64,000 nucleotides of DNA from Pseudomonadota bacterium (GTDB lineage: Bacteria; Pseudomonadota; Gammaproteobacteria; Steroidobacterales; Steroidobacteraceae): positions 65,082 to 129,081 of the forward strand of contig JAJZDX010000011.1 of NCBI GenBank assembly GCA_021805865.1, read 5' to 3'. The notes beneath the pieces were generated by a model that saw only the letters and a list, made by a program, of their open reading frames with translations, had not been told where the DNA came from and did no database searches. The position numbers were made by a program, and so were the translations under genes. Below are positions 55,687 to 64,000 of this stretch, piece after piece. Positions within the stretch are counted from its first letter, which is position 1, and every line of letters starts with the position of its first letter.

Positions 55687-56949
55687 ATGGTGATGGAACG
55701 AACCGACTACCTGATCGCGGGCGCGAGTCATGCCGCGCTCGCAGCCATGCATGCGATCCGCCTCGTGGACGCCGACGGTTCGCTCACCGTTGTCGGCCGG
55801 GATCGGAAGTTGCCCTACTCTCCGACGGCGCTGCCATACGTCGTGTCCGGGCGCTCGGACTCTAATCTCGTATTCCTGCGTGATGATGCATACTTCGCAC
55901 TCGCGCGGACCTCCTACCGCTGCGGGCACGCCCTGGTACGAGTCGAGCCGGCCAACCGAATTGCTGAGCTCGATGACGGCAGCCGGCTGCAGTTCGGCAA
56001 GCTGCTGCTCGCGACCGGGGCGCGACCAGTGATACCGTCGATCCCGGGCTTTGAGGCGGTGCCCTACCACGTGCTGCGCACGCTTGATGATGCGCTGCGG
56101 CTGCGCGCCGAGCTGCCGCGAACCCGTCACGCGATCGTGCTGGGCGCCGGCCTCATCGGCATGCACGCGGCCGAGAACCTTTCCAAGAGCGGCGCTCGCG
56201 TGACGATCATCGAGCTGCAGGGGCAGGTTCTCCCGGGATATTTCGATGCCGAGGCCGCCGCGATCATCGCCGGGGCATTCGAGCGTGACGGGCATGTGAC
56301 GATTCATACTGACACGCGGGTCATCGCGGCCGAGGCGGGACCGCAGGGCGTCGTGCTCCGGCTGCAGGGCGGCCCGCCCGTGACGGGCGATCTGCTGCTG
56401 GTCGGTGCCGGCGTCGCGCCGGTGGTCGACTTTCTCTCCGGATCCGGGATCCGCTGCGATCGCGGCATCCTGGTCGACGCATCGATGCGAACCAGCGTCG
56501 AAGGCATCTGGGCGGCTGGTGACGTGGCCCAGGCGGCGAGTTTCTACGACGCGCGCCCGGTGCTCAACGGCATCCTGCCGAATGCGGTAGAGCAGGGACG
56601 CATCGCCGGCATGGACATGGCCGGCGATCGGACCCTTCAGGGCTACCGGGGGGCCGTGCCGCTCAACACCTACAGCTACTTCGGACGCCACGCGGTATCG
56701 GTTGGCAGCGCCACCGCGCCACCCGGCGCCGAGATCATCGTGCGCAGCGACGCCGATGCCGAGCGCTACCTCAAGATCATTCTCGACGAAGGCCGGCTGC
56801 ACGGCATTTTTGCGATCAATACGCCACTCGATGCCGGCGTCATGTGGCAGCTGGTCCGGCGCCGCACCGACCTCACCCCCCTGCGCGACCGGTTTCTGGC
56901 GCAGCCCCGCGAGGCCGGTCGGGCGCTGATGTCGCGCCTCTGGCGCTGA
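55687..56949 (+). CDS. padH: Phenylglyoxylate dehydrogenase, FAD/NAD-binding subunit (PadH)
   Basis: Pyridine-nucleotide-disulfide oxidoreductase-type flavoprotein of about 420 residues. The FAD site is DYLIAGASHAALAAM near residue 10, the NAD site AIVLGAGLIGMHAAENL near 155, and VEGIWAAGDVAQA near 278 is the second FAD motif. This subunit passes electrons from the ferredoxin subunits to NAD+, which makes the enzyme NAD-linked rather than ferredoxin-linked. The start is uncertain among ATGs at 55660, 55687 and 55693; 55687 avoids overlap with padG and has GTGAG about 12 bases ahead. Confidence 0.88.
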   Translation: MVMERTDYLIAGASHAALAAMHAIRLVDADGSLTVVGRDRKLPYSPTALPYVVSGRSDSNLVFLRDDAYFALARTSYRCGHALVRVEPANRIAELDDGSRLQFGKLLLATGARPVIPSIPGFEAVPYHVLRTLDDALRLRAELPRTRHAIVLGAGLIGMHAAENLSKSGARVTIIELQGQVLPGYFDAEAAAIIAGAFERDGHVTIHTDTRVIAAEAGPQGVVLRLQGGPPVTGDLLLVGAGVAPVVDFLSGSGIRCDRGILVDASMRTSVEGIWAAGDVAQAASFYDARPVLNGILPNAVEQGRIAGMDMAGDRTLQGYRGAVPLNTYSYFGRHAVSVGSATAPPGAEIIVRSDADAERYLKIILDEGRLHGIFAINTPLDAGVMWQLVRRRTDLTPLRDRFLAQPREAGRALMSRLWR

Positions 56950-56959
56950 GGAGCGAGCA

Positions 56960-58282
56960 GTGGCTGCCTACAACACGATTGCCTTCCATGCCGACCGGTG
57001 CGACGGCTGCGGGGACTGCATGACCGCTTGCGCGCGGGCCAAGACCGCGTCGGACTCGCCGCGGCGCGCTCGTCTGCAGGTACTGGCGGACGGCGCCGGC
57101 AGCTTCGGGCTTGCGATGTGCCGGCAGTGCGCGGACCCCGAATGCGTACCGAACTGCCCGGCGGCCGCGCTGCGAAAGAACACCGAGACCGGGATAATCG
57201 AATGGGATCAGGCGAAATGCGTCAATTGCCTGCTGTGCACCGTGGGATGCAGCTATGCCGGCATCGTTCTCGATGAAGTGGCCGGCCACGTCGTCAAGTG
57301 TGACCAGTGCGGTGGCGATCCGGCCTGCGTTCGTACCTGCGGGAACGGCGCGCTCGAGTACCTGAGCACGGCGCGCATCTACAACGAGGTCGGCGCCCTC
57401 GAAGACCTGTTCGTGCCCGGGCTGGCGGGCTGCCAGGGATGCAATACGGAGTTGCTGATGCGGCACACGCTGCGTCGCGTCGGTCCGGACACCGTGCTCG
57501 CGGCACCGCCCGGTTGCGTCCCGGGAATGGGCGCGGTCGGCTACAACGGCATGACCGGCACCAAGGTGCCGGTATTTCATCCGCTCTTGACCAACACGGC
57601 GGCGATGCTCGCCGGGGTCAAGCGCGTCTACAAGCGCAAGGGCCGGGAGGTAACTGCGCTGGCGCTGGCCGGCGATGGCGGCGCTGCGGACGTGGGCTTC
57701 CAGTCGCTGTCCGGCGCCGCCGAACGCGGCGAGGAGATGCTCTTCCTGGTCATCGATAACGAGGGCTACATGAACACGGGCATGCAGCGCTCGAGCTGCA
57801 CGCCGTACGGGGCGTGGACCACCACGACACCCGTTGGACGCGAATCACTCGGAAAGAGCCAGGACGCCAAAAACCTGCCATTGCTCATGGTCGGGCACCG
57901 GTGCGCGTACGTCGCGACGGCATCGACGGCGTTCATGACGGACTTTTACGCCAAGCTCGACAACGCCCTGCAAGCCTCCAAACGCGGCTTCGCCTACCTG
58001 CACGTATATTCGCCGTGCACCACTGGTTGGCGCTTCCCCCCCCGGAAGAACATCGAGGTTGCGCGCAAGGCCGTCGAGAGCAACTTCGTTGTGCTCTGGG
58101 AGTACACGCCGGAAGCGGGCCTTAAGCTGACGCACCCGGTGGACGATCCGGCCCCGGTCAAGGAGTACCTCGAGGCGCTGGGCAAGTACCGGCACCTGAC
58201 GTCCGAGCAGATCGCGCACATCGAGCACCACATCGTCGCAAATGTAGCCGCGGTCAAGCAGCAAGCCTCCGCGCAACCGTAG
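56960..58282 (+). CDS. padI: Phenylglyoxylate dehydrogenase, beta subunit with fused ferredoxin domain (PadI)
   Basis: 440-residue protein. Residues 1-150 are a multi-cluster ferredoxin domain (CDGCGDCMTACAR, CRQCADPECVPNCP, CVNCLLCTVGCS, CDQCGGDPACVRTC). Residues about 160-420 are the thiamine-diphosphate beta subunit (CQGCNTELLM, APPGCVPGMG, LAGDGGAADVGF and VIDNEGYMNTG). This fusion is the hallmark of PadI. GTG start at 56960 with GAGGAG 7 bases before. It ends the pad operon; the following gene converges on it. Confidence 0.93.
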   Translation: MAAYNTIAFHADRCDGCGDCMTACARAKTASDSPRRARLQVLADGAGSFGLAMCRQCADPECVPNCPAAALRKNTETGIIEWDQAKCVNCLLCTVGCSYAGIVLDEVAGHVVKCDQCGGDPACVRTCGNGALEYLSTARIYNEVGALEDLFVPGLAGCQGCNTELLMRHTLRRVGPDTVLAAPPGCVPGMGAVGYNGMTGTKVPVFHPLLTNTAAMLAGVKRVYKRKGREVTALALAGDGGAADVGFQSLSGAAERGEEMLFLVIDNEGYMNTGMQRSSCTPYGAWTTTTPVGRESLGKSQDAKNLPLLMVGHRCAYVATASTAFMTDFYAKLDNALQASKRGFAYLHVYSPCTTGWRFPPRKNIEVARKAVESNFVVLWEYTPEAGLKLTHPVDDPAPVKEYLEALGKYRHLTSEQIAHIEHHIVANVAAVKQQASAQP

Positions 58283-58306
58283 CGGCGCGGCGAGAGCTGG
58301 CGGCCG

Positions 58307-58317
58307 CCCCCCCCCCC
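58307..58317. repeat. 11-base poly-C tract between converging genes
   Basis: A run of 11 C residues in the 51-base gap between padI and the permease gene. It is outside both coding regions. It may be a slippage-prone tract or a sequencing length error. Confidence 0.6.
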
Positions 58318-58333
58318 GCGGGCTCGTAGTCGG

Positions 58334-59785
58334 TCAGTTCGAGGCCTCGGACAGACCGAAACCGAGCCCACGATAGCGGCCGGGATCGGTGCGACGCAGG
58401 TGCCAGGCGCGCAGCGCGCCGAGACAGGCGGCAACCGGCACGCTGGCCGGCAGCAGGATGCTCAATACCCCGGTCGATCCGGTCAGCACGTCGAAGTGCA
58501 GGATCGCCAACACCAACACGATCAGCAGCGCCGTAGCGGCCGCGAGCGGCGCGATCCGGGTGCGCAGCAGCGGCCCGCCGCGGCGGGCAAAGAATCCGGG
58601 CACCGCCAGGGACGCGAGCGCCATGAGTGCAATCACGCCCAGCGTACCGACATTGGTGAGCCAGGAAAACAGGGTCAGCACTGGATTCGCGCCCGTGAGG
58701 GCGAACAGTGTCACCAGGATTGCGGCTATCACGGTCTGCGTGACCGAGCCGACGTGTGGGCTGGCATGGCGGGAATGGGTACGGCCGAGCCGGGCCGGCA
58801 GCAGCCCCTCGCGGCCAAGGGCGTAGAAGTATCGGGACGCCGCGTTGTGAAAGGCCAGAAGCCCGGCAAACACGCTGGTGACGAACAGCACGCTCATGAG
58901 CGCCGAGAGCCATCGGCCTACGTAGCGATCGGCCATGTCGAACAGGAATCGGGTCGGATCGGGAAGTGACCGCAGATGCGCAACCAGATGATCCGCGCCC
59001 GCCCCGACCACCAGACACCAGAGCGAGAAGGTGTAGAAGCCCCCGATGAGCAGCACCGAGAGATAGGTGGCCCGAGGGATGGTGCGCTCGGGGTCCTTCG
59101 CCTCCTCCCCGTATATCGTGGTCGCTTCGAAGCCCATGAAGCCCGCAAAGCAGAACAGGATCGCGATCGCGGGCGATCCGCTGAGCGCGACGGCCGGCGT
59201 GAAGGAGACCAGCGTTACGCCGTGCGCGCCGCCATCACGGAGGATCGCCGCGTCCAGGATCAGCACCGCGAGATATTCGCAGACGACCAGGACCGAGAGA
59301 ATCTTTGCCGACAGATCGACCTGCCGGTATCCCAGGACGGCGACGAATGCCACAGCCAACAGAGCGTAGAGATACCAGGGCAGGTCGATACCCGCGTAGT
59401 GCAGCAACAGCGCCCGCGCCGCGGCGCCGAACATCCCGTAGATACCCACCTGCATGGCGTTGTAAGCCACCACCGCCACGAGGCCGGCGGCGCCACCGGC
59501 GACACCGCCCAGGCCACGCGCGGCGAAAGCGTAGAACCCACCCGCCGTAACCACGTGGCGGGCCATCGCGGTATAGCCCACCGCAAACACGAGCAGAATG
59601 GCCACGCAGGTCAGCAGCATCGCCGGCATGCCCGCGCCGTCGCCGAGCATCATCCCGACCGGGAATCCCCCGGCAATGGCCACCATGGGTCCGGCCGCCG
59701 AGACGACAAAAAATGTAACGGCGCCAACGCCCACTGCGCCAGCGCGCAGGCGATGGCTGGTGCCGGAGTTTTGCTCGACTGGCAT
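58334..59785 (-). CDS. APC-superfamily amino acid/organocation permease
   Basis: 483-residue inner-membrane transporter with about 12 hydrophobic helices. GAVTFFVVSAAGPMVAIAGG is the first helix with the helix-breaking glycine-rich loop, and FCFAGFMGFEATTIYGEEAKDPERTIPRA carries the family consensus motif. It probably imports an amino acid or amine; phenylalanine or phenylethylamine would fit the pad context but is not shown. A separate minus-strand unit with 115 bases before the next gene. Confidence 0.83.
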   Translation of the reverse strand: MPVEQNSGTSHRLRAGAVGVGAVTFFVVSAAGPMVAIAGGFPVGMMLGDGAGMPAMLLTCVAILLVFAVGYTAMARHVVTAGGFYAFAARGLGGVAGGAAGLVAVVAYNAMQVGIYGMFGAAARALLLHYAGIDLPWYLYALLAVAFVAVLGYRQVDLSAKILSVLVVCEYLAVLILDAAILRDGGAHGVTLVSFTPAVALSGSPAIAILFCFAGFMGFEATTIYGEEAKDPERTIPRATYLSVLLIGGFYTFSLWCLVVGAGADHLVAHLRSLPDPTRFLFDMADRYVGRWLSALMSVLFVTSVFAGLLAFHNAASRYFYALGREGLLPARLGRTHSRHASPHVGSVTQTVIAAILVTLFALTGANPVLTLFSWLTNVGTLGVIALMALASLAVPGFFARRGGPLLRTRIAPLAAATALLIVLVLAILHFDVLTGSTGVLSILLPASVPVAACLGALRAWHLRRTDPGRYRGLGFGLSEASN

Positions 59786-59900
59786 GAACCCTACGAAAAC
59801 AGTGCAGACGCTTGAGGATGGCGAATCCGGTGGAATTGATTTTGCAGATTACGCCAAAAATTTAATCGATGACGTCATGAATTTCTGCTGTTCGCGAGAA

Positions 59901-60959
59901 TCAAGAGCGGGCAGGAGATTTGCGCCGATAAGTCCGCGGGGGCGAGCCGGTCCAGACTTTGAAGGCGCGGCTCAGCACGGCAGTACCGGCGTACCCCAGG
60001 CTGTGCGCGATGGCCGTGACTTGCCGCCTGGGGTCGGCCAGCATGGCCTCGGCACGACTGCGCCTACACTCCCGAATGAGGATCCGCAGAGAGGTCCCCT
60101 CGCTCTCCAGCCGCCGCTGCAGCGTGCGCGCGGACAAGCCCAGCGCCGAAGCGACGCCCGGCGCAGTGACGGACTGGTAGCCCAATCGATTGCGAATCAC
60201 GCGCGTGACGCGCTCGCTCAGCCGCTCCGGCGCATGAGCCGGGCGCTCCAGCGTCTGCAGCAGATGCTCGACGTGAGGCGCCAGCCCGTGATAGGCGCCT
60301 ACGGTAGGCACCTCGAGGTCGTTGCGGTCGACCAGGATCCTGTTGGACGTGCAGCCGAACTCCACCGGACAACGGAACGCGCGCTGATAGAGTCGCCGCG
60401 CCGCCGAGGTCTCCAGGCCTTCCGGGGCCGCGTGCTCGAACTGGATGCCGAGCGGCGCCCACTGCCGACTGAGCGTTCCACGGAACAGACGGCACACCAG
60501 GGCAAGGGTGAACTCCGTGTCCTGGCGCCTGGGCCGAATGGTGTCATCGGAGATCTGATAGATGCACTCCCACACATCGCCATTGGATATGACTTCGGTG
60601 GTCGTTCCGCTCTGCCAGGTGCTCGAATAGCGCGCCCAGGCGCACATCGCCTTCGCGAGCGTGCCCGCCGCCAAAATGACGATGCCGAGCGGACCGAATT
60701 GCTCGATCTCGACTTCCTGGCCCAGTCGCAACCCGAAGAACGGGTCACGCGACAATGCCGCTGCGGCTTCGAACACGGCCACATACCGGCGAAGATCCAG
60801 CTCGCAGTAGGGATCGGCAAGCTGGCCGGGCTCGATGTGTGCCGCGAGCAACGGATCGATGGGAAGACTGCGGCTCGCCAGCCCGTCAACGATCAGGGAG
60901 AGCACGCTCGCCCGGATCGTCGGGCATCCTGCCGCCGCGGCCGCTCTGGGATAGGACAT
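59901..60959 (-). CDS. AraC-family regulator with arabinose-binding-like (OruR/ArgR type) N-terminal domain
   Basis: 352 residues. N-terminal PF12625-type domain (ASVLSLIVDGLASRSLPID, FFGLRLGQEVEIEQFGPLG) and C-terminal AraC helix-turn-helix pair (VASALGLSARTLQRRLESEG and VTAIAHSLGYAGTAVLSRAF). Regulators of this type control amino acid and amine catabolism in pseudomonads. It is upstream of and co-oriented with the permease gene, which it may control. ATG 60959 has GGGAA ahead and is preferred over ATG 60977. Confidence 0.82.
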   Translation of the reverse strand: MSYPRAAAAAGCPTIRASVLSLIVDGLASRSLPIDPLLAAHIEPGQLADPYCELDLRRYVAVFEAAAALSRDPFFGLRLGQEVEIEQFGPLGIVILAAGTLAKAMCAWARYSSTWQSGTTTEVISNGDVWECIYQISDDTIRPRRQDTEFTLALVCRLFRGTLSRQWAPLGIQFEHAAPEGLETSAARRLYQRAFRCPVEFGCTSNRILVDRNDLEVPTVGAYHGLAPHVEHLLQTLERPAHAPERLSERVTRVIRNRLGYQSVTAPGVASALGLSARTLQRRLESEGTSLRILIRECRRSRAEAMLADPRRQVTAIAHSLGYAGTAVLSRAFKVWTGSPPRTYRRKSPARS

Positions 60960-61465
60960 GAAGATTCCCGTATGCAATCAATGGCATAAATTATCAAATA
61001 TCTGGCGCACTTAGCAATATCGGCGGATCATCGCCGATCGAAGATGGATCGGGACGCCCGCCAACCTGGCAGCGGGGCGCATTCAGCCTGCTTTTTGGTA
61101 CCCGCCTCGCCCGCGACCGCCGAAACCGGCCGCCCCCGCAAACTCCATGCACCGCCCCACCTCTGCAACGCACTCGAGGACCGTGGTCATCTCAACGGCA
61201 TCCAACTGCCGCGACGGCCGGTCGAGCTGCTCTCCGCCGCATCGTATGGTGTCACATGGGATTGTTACTTGCCAACGCACGGGAGCGGGAGGAGGATCGG
61301 GACTTCGATTCATTCTCCGCGTGCCTTTCCGAACATGTCGAGGACCACCGGGTTAATCACGCAGCGCGCCGCCAGGTCCGGCCATCTCGCCACGTTGTCG
61401 CGCGGCCGGAACGCCCGCCCGCGCGGCTTTTCCACCCCGGTCCGACACGGATAATCGACTGGATC
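60960..61465 (+). other. Spacer between the AraC regulator and moaA
   Basis: About 500 bases with an A/T-rich segment at 60970-61020, probably the divergent promoter region. The open frames on either strand have no recognisable domain. No operator of the GTA-N6-TAC type was seen. Confidence 0.4.
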
Positions 61466-62515
61466 ATGGGCAGCAACGTACATCCTGTTGGCAGCCATCT
61501 CCATCCGGTCGATCGGCTCGGACGCCCCTTGCGCGATCTGCGCATCTCGGTGATGGATCGATGCAACTTTCGTTGCCTGTACTGCATGCCGAAAGATGCG
61601 TATCACGACGGATACCGATTCCTGGAAACACCGCAACGCCTGTCGTTTCAGGAGATCGTGCGCCTGTCCCGGCTGTTTGCGGGCCTCGGCGTGCGCAAGC
61701 TCCGCCTGACGGGAGGCGAACCGCTGCTTCGGACCAATCTCGGCGACCTGATCGGCGATCTATCCTCGATCAACGGCATCGAGGACATCGCCCTGACGAC
61801 CAACGGCGTGCTGCTGCACCAGCACGCGGCCGACCTGTATGCGAACGGCCTCAGGCGCGTGACCGTCAGCCTCGATGCGATCGATCAAGAGGTATTCGAG
61901 CGCATGAGCGGTGGCTTTGCTGCGCTTGATGAGGTCCTCGAGGGCATCGAGGCGGCGATAGCGGCCGGCCTCGCACCGGTAAAAATCAACACGGTCGTCA
62001 TCCGCGGCGTGAACGATCACACGGTGCTCGATCTGGTCGAGCGATTTCGCGGGCGGCCGGTGATCGTGCGATTTGTCGAATTCATGGACGTCGGCAATCG
62101 CAACGCCTGGCGGCCGGAGATGGTCGTGCCGTCCCGCGAACTCGTTGCCCGCGTGAACGCACGCTGGCCGATCCGGCCGCTGTCCGAGAATTATCGTGGC
62201 GAGGTCGCAAGACGCTGGGCGTTCGCGGACGGAGCCGGAGAGATCGGCTTCATTTCATCGGTCTCGCAGCCGTTCTGCAGCGGCTGCAACCGCGCGCGGC
62301 TCTCCTCGGAAGGCAGGCTCTACACCTGCTTGTTCGCCACCGAGGGCCTGGACCTGCGCGCCGCGCTTCGCGCCGGCGTCAATGATGCCGAGCTGCTGCG
62401 CATCATTCGCGCCGCCTGGAATGGCCGTACCGACCGCTACAGCGAGCTGCGAGGGCGGCTGGTGCGCGCGGAGCCGGAACAGCGCAAGATCGAGATGTAC
62501 TACATCGGCGGTTGA
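61466..62515 (+). CDS. moaA: GTP 3',8-cyclase MoaA (molybdenum cofactor biosynthesis)
   Basis: Radical SAM enzyme of 349 residues that starts molybdopterin synthesis from GTP. The SAM cluster is CNFRCLYCMP (C-x3-C-x2-C) near residue 32, followed by KLRLTGGEPLLR. The second cluster is CSGCNRARLSSEGRLYTC near 270. The C-terminus ends in YYIGG as expected for the GG-tail that MoaA needs. ATG 61466 is chosen by the family N-terminus; the frame is open from 61256. It serves the Mo enzymes encoded here (padB and the 32-36 kb hydroxylase). Confidence 0.95.
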   Translation: MGSNVHPVGSHLHPVDRLGRPLRDLRISVMDRCNFRCLYCMPKDAYHDGYRFLETPQRLSFQEIVRLSRLFAGLGVRKLRLTGGEPLLRTNLGDLIGDLSSINGIEDIALTTNGVLLHQHAADLYANGLRRVTVSLDAIDQEVFERMSGGFAALDEVLEGIEAAIAAGLAPVKINTVVIRGVNDHTVLDLVERFRGRPVIVRFVEFMDVGNRNAWRPEMVVPSRELVARVNARWPIRPLSENYRGEVARRWAFADGAGEIGFISSVSQPFCSGCNRARLSSEGRLYTCLFATEGLDLRAALRAGVNDAELLRIIRAAWNGRTDRYSELRGRLVRAEPEQRKIEMYYIGG

Positions 62516-62879
62516 GCCCCGCCCCGGCAGACGCCCGGCGATGCCAACGGCCAGCGGATCTTGCCCGGGTCCGCGGTGCGCGTTCCTGGGCCGCGGTCCC
62601 GTCACTGCGATTTTCCCCCCGGCCCCAGCGTCGCAGCCGACAGGGATCGCTCATGGGCGCCGCAAGCGCAGTGATCAGAGCCATGCACACCAGCAGAGCA
62701 GTTATTCTTCTAGCCGAAAGTTCCTTGCCGGCCCCGGGGTGGTCTGTAGTCAGCAGAGGCTGGTTTTTCCAGCATTTGATGCGTGAGAAGGAGAGGTTTT
62801 TGGGGTCTGCTCATAGTCCCTAAATAGTCGCATTGTGGTCGGGAGTCGTGCTAGTTTTCGCCGCATATCGCATAGAGGT
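62516..62879 (+). other. Gene-free spacer after moaA
   Basis: About 360 bases with one short open frame (62512-62823) overlapping the moaA stop and with no recognisable domain. Probably contains the left boundary of the transposase remnant that follows, but no inverted repeat was found. Confidence 0.35.
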
Positions 62880-63326
62880 GGCGCGGTTCATGTCGTCACC
62901 ACACGGCGTCGCTACAAGGGCCGTGTGTATGCGACACATCTGCTGCGCAGGAGCTATCGCGAGGACGGGAAGGTCAAGAACGAGACCGTCGGGAACCTCT
63001 CGCACCTGCCCGAGCCCCTGATCGAGGTGATTCGCCGCGCGCTGCACGGGGAGAGTTTTGTACCCGTGGGCGAGCGGCTGCAGATCGTGCGCTCCGAGCC
63101 CCACGGCCACGTGCAGGCGGTGCGCACGGCGATGCAGCGGCTGGGCTTTGAGTCCCTGATTGCCTCACACTCGAGTCCCGAGCGCGATCGAGTGTGCGCG
63201 ATGGTGGCATCCCGGGTGCTCTCGCCGCACACGAAGCTGGCGACCGCGCGCTGGTGGCAGAGCGTGACGCTGGCGGAGGAGTCCGGTGTGCAAGCGGCCA
63301 ATGAGGATGATCAGGCTAGCGGTTGA
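62880..63326 (+). pseudogene. IS1634-family transposase, N-terminal fragment
   Basis: Open frame giving RRRYKGRVYATHLLRRSYRE, KNETVGNLSHLPEPLIEVIR, HGHVQAVRTAMQRLGFESLI and RVLSPHTKLATARWW. This is the N-terminal region of an IS1634-type transposase. It stops after about 150 residues (EDDQASG), before any of the DDE catalytic residues, so it is a truncated copy. It is a different subtype from the remnant at 18.8-19.9 kb. It ends 6 bases from the convergent ligase gene. Confidence 0.72.
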
Positions 63327-63332
63327 TCACGA

Positions 63333-64000
63333 TCAGCCCGGAGCCGATCCGGCGCGCAAGGAACCCCAGATAACCTGCGCATTCGGGCAATAGTCCTGGA
63401 AAGTCGAGGCGATGACGTCGAGATCAAGATCGGCTGCGCAGCGGTCCTGGCACTGACAACCGGCGCATCTGCGTTGCATGTCGCGCAGCAGGAGCGGCGC
63501 ATTGTCCTCAATCCCGACAGGATCGAGCTTCAGGGCGCGCAGCAGCCGGCCCAGCAGGTTCCTCTCGAGCCAGTCGCGCAAGCGAAACCGCTGCGCCTTG
63601 CCGGTCGCGGTGCGCGGAACGGCGTCGACAAATACGATCCGCCGCGGACATTTGAACCGGGAGAGGGTCGCAAGCAGATTCTCCTGCACCGCCTTGTGCA
63701 CTGCATCCTCGTCCCCGCCGGGTGCCACCAGGAACAGGGTCAGCCGGACCAGTCCGTCCCCGTCAGACGCGCCGACCACGATGGCATCGGAAACGCCCGG
63801 GACCGACCGGGCGCACTCCTCTATTTCGGTCGGGCTCACCCACTGGCCGGAGATTTTCAACAGATCGTCGCTGCGTCCCTGATGATGCCACCAGCCGTCC
63901 CGGTCGACAGTGAATACATCGCCGGTGCGGTACCAGCCGTCCCTGAAGGCGAGTCGGGTCTTTTCCGGCTGCTGCCAGTAGCCGCGGCACAGCGAACCGG
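63333..64000 (-). CDS. Benzoate-CoA-ligase-like AMP-forming ligase with Cys-rich C-terminal tail (partial, 5' end beyond right edge)
   Basis: C-terminal 222 codons of an adenylate-forming ligase: GYWQQPEKTRLAFRDGWYRT, GDVFTVDRDGWWHHQGRSDD, LLKISGQWVSPTEIEECARS, and the catalytic lysine in PRTATGKAQRFRL. The arrangement resembles benzoate- and aryl-CoA ligases. After the ligase fold there are about 65 extra residues with a cysteine cluster, MQRRCAGCQCQDRCAAD then YCPNAQVIW, like a small DUF6455-type domain usually found as a stand-alone protein. The start lies outside the window, so substrate type cannot be fixed. Confidence 0.75.
   Translation of the reverse strand, partial: GSLCRGYWQQPEKTRLAFRDGWYRTGDVFTVDRDGWWHHQGRSDDLLKISGQWVSPTEIEECARSVPGVSDAIVVGASDGDGLVRLTLFLVAPGGDEDAVHKAVQENLLATLSRFKCPRRIVFVDAVPRTATGKAQRFRLRDWLERNLLGRLLRALKLDPVGIEDNAPLLLRDMQRRCAGCQCQDRCAADLDLDVIASTFQDYCPNAQVIWGSLRAGSAPG

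Noticed and set aside
1-64000. CRISPR arrays, tRNA or rRNA genes
   Set aside because: No regularly spaced repeats, cloverleaf-like segments or rRNA-like stretches were seen on either strand by eye.

Overview
The window is GC-rich, densely packed proteobacterial DNA. Short Shine-Dalgarno-led genes, ATGA-type overlaps, TonB receptors and AraC and GntR/FCD regulators suggest a beta- or gammaproteobacterium; I cannot place it more finely. The gene content is that of a facultative anaerobe that breaks down aromatic acids through benzoyl-CoA. An NnrS-family gene hints at nitric-oxide-linked (denitrifying) respiration, but no nitrate or nitrite reductase is present here.

Region 1 (1-9.1 kb) is the central benzoyl-CoA pathway of the Thauera type. 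On the minus strand had-oah-dch-bcrC-bcrB-bcrA run as an overlapping operon that leaves the left edge inside bcrA. Divergently, korA-korB encode the 2-oxoacid:ferredoxin oxidoreductase that can supply reduced ferredoxin for ring reduction. Both promoters carry a palindrome at the -10 box.

Region 2 is the anaerobic phenylacetate pathway, split into pieces. padB (molybdenum subunit, 9.9-12.6 kb) stands alone. A hotdog thioesterase plus padC and padD (FeS and membrane subunits) lie at 42.2-44.2 kb. A FeaR-like AraC regulator, a TonB receptor, an aldehyde dehydrogenase and padJ (phenylacetate-CoA ligase) lie at 45.8-53.3 kb, followed by padEFGHI (phenylglyoxylate dehydrogenase) at 53.6-58.3 kb. 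Together they would take phenylacetaldehyde or phenylacetate through phenylacetyl-CoA and phenylglyoxylate to benzoyl-CoA, which enters region 1. A related GTA-N6-TAC element lies upstream of had, korA, padB, the thioesterase-padCD unit, padE and, weakly, padJ. moaA (61.5 kb) fits the demand for molybdenum cofactor.

Region 3 (20.9-40.6 kb) is a second, unfamiliar catabolic block. It holds a GntR/FCD regulator, a methylmalonyl-CoA-epimerase-like VOC protein, nnrS and a hydantoinase-type hyuAB pair. A nine-gene plus-strand operon follows: acyl-CoA ligase, acyl-CoA dehydrogenase, a two-subunit B12 mutase, a three-subunit xanthine-dehydrogenase-type Mo hydroxylase, a CaiB/BaiF CoA-transferase and a thiolase. 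A convergent 3-hydroxyacyl-CoA dehydrogenase/enoyl-CoA hydratase fusion closes the block. Near-identical palindromes lie upstream of hyuA and the fusion gene. The substrate is unknown, and this is the best candidate for an undescribed pathway.

Between these blocks are decayed segments: a rubrerythrin-like pseudogene, two IS1634-family transposase remnants, a frameshifted xdhC, a 39-codon scrap of a second padB, and several gene-poor stretches. The right edge cuts an aryl-CoA ligase with an unusual cysteine-rich tail.
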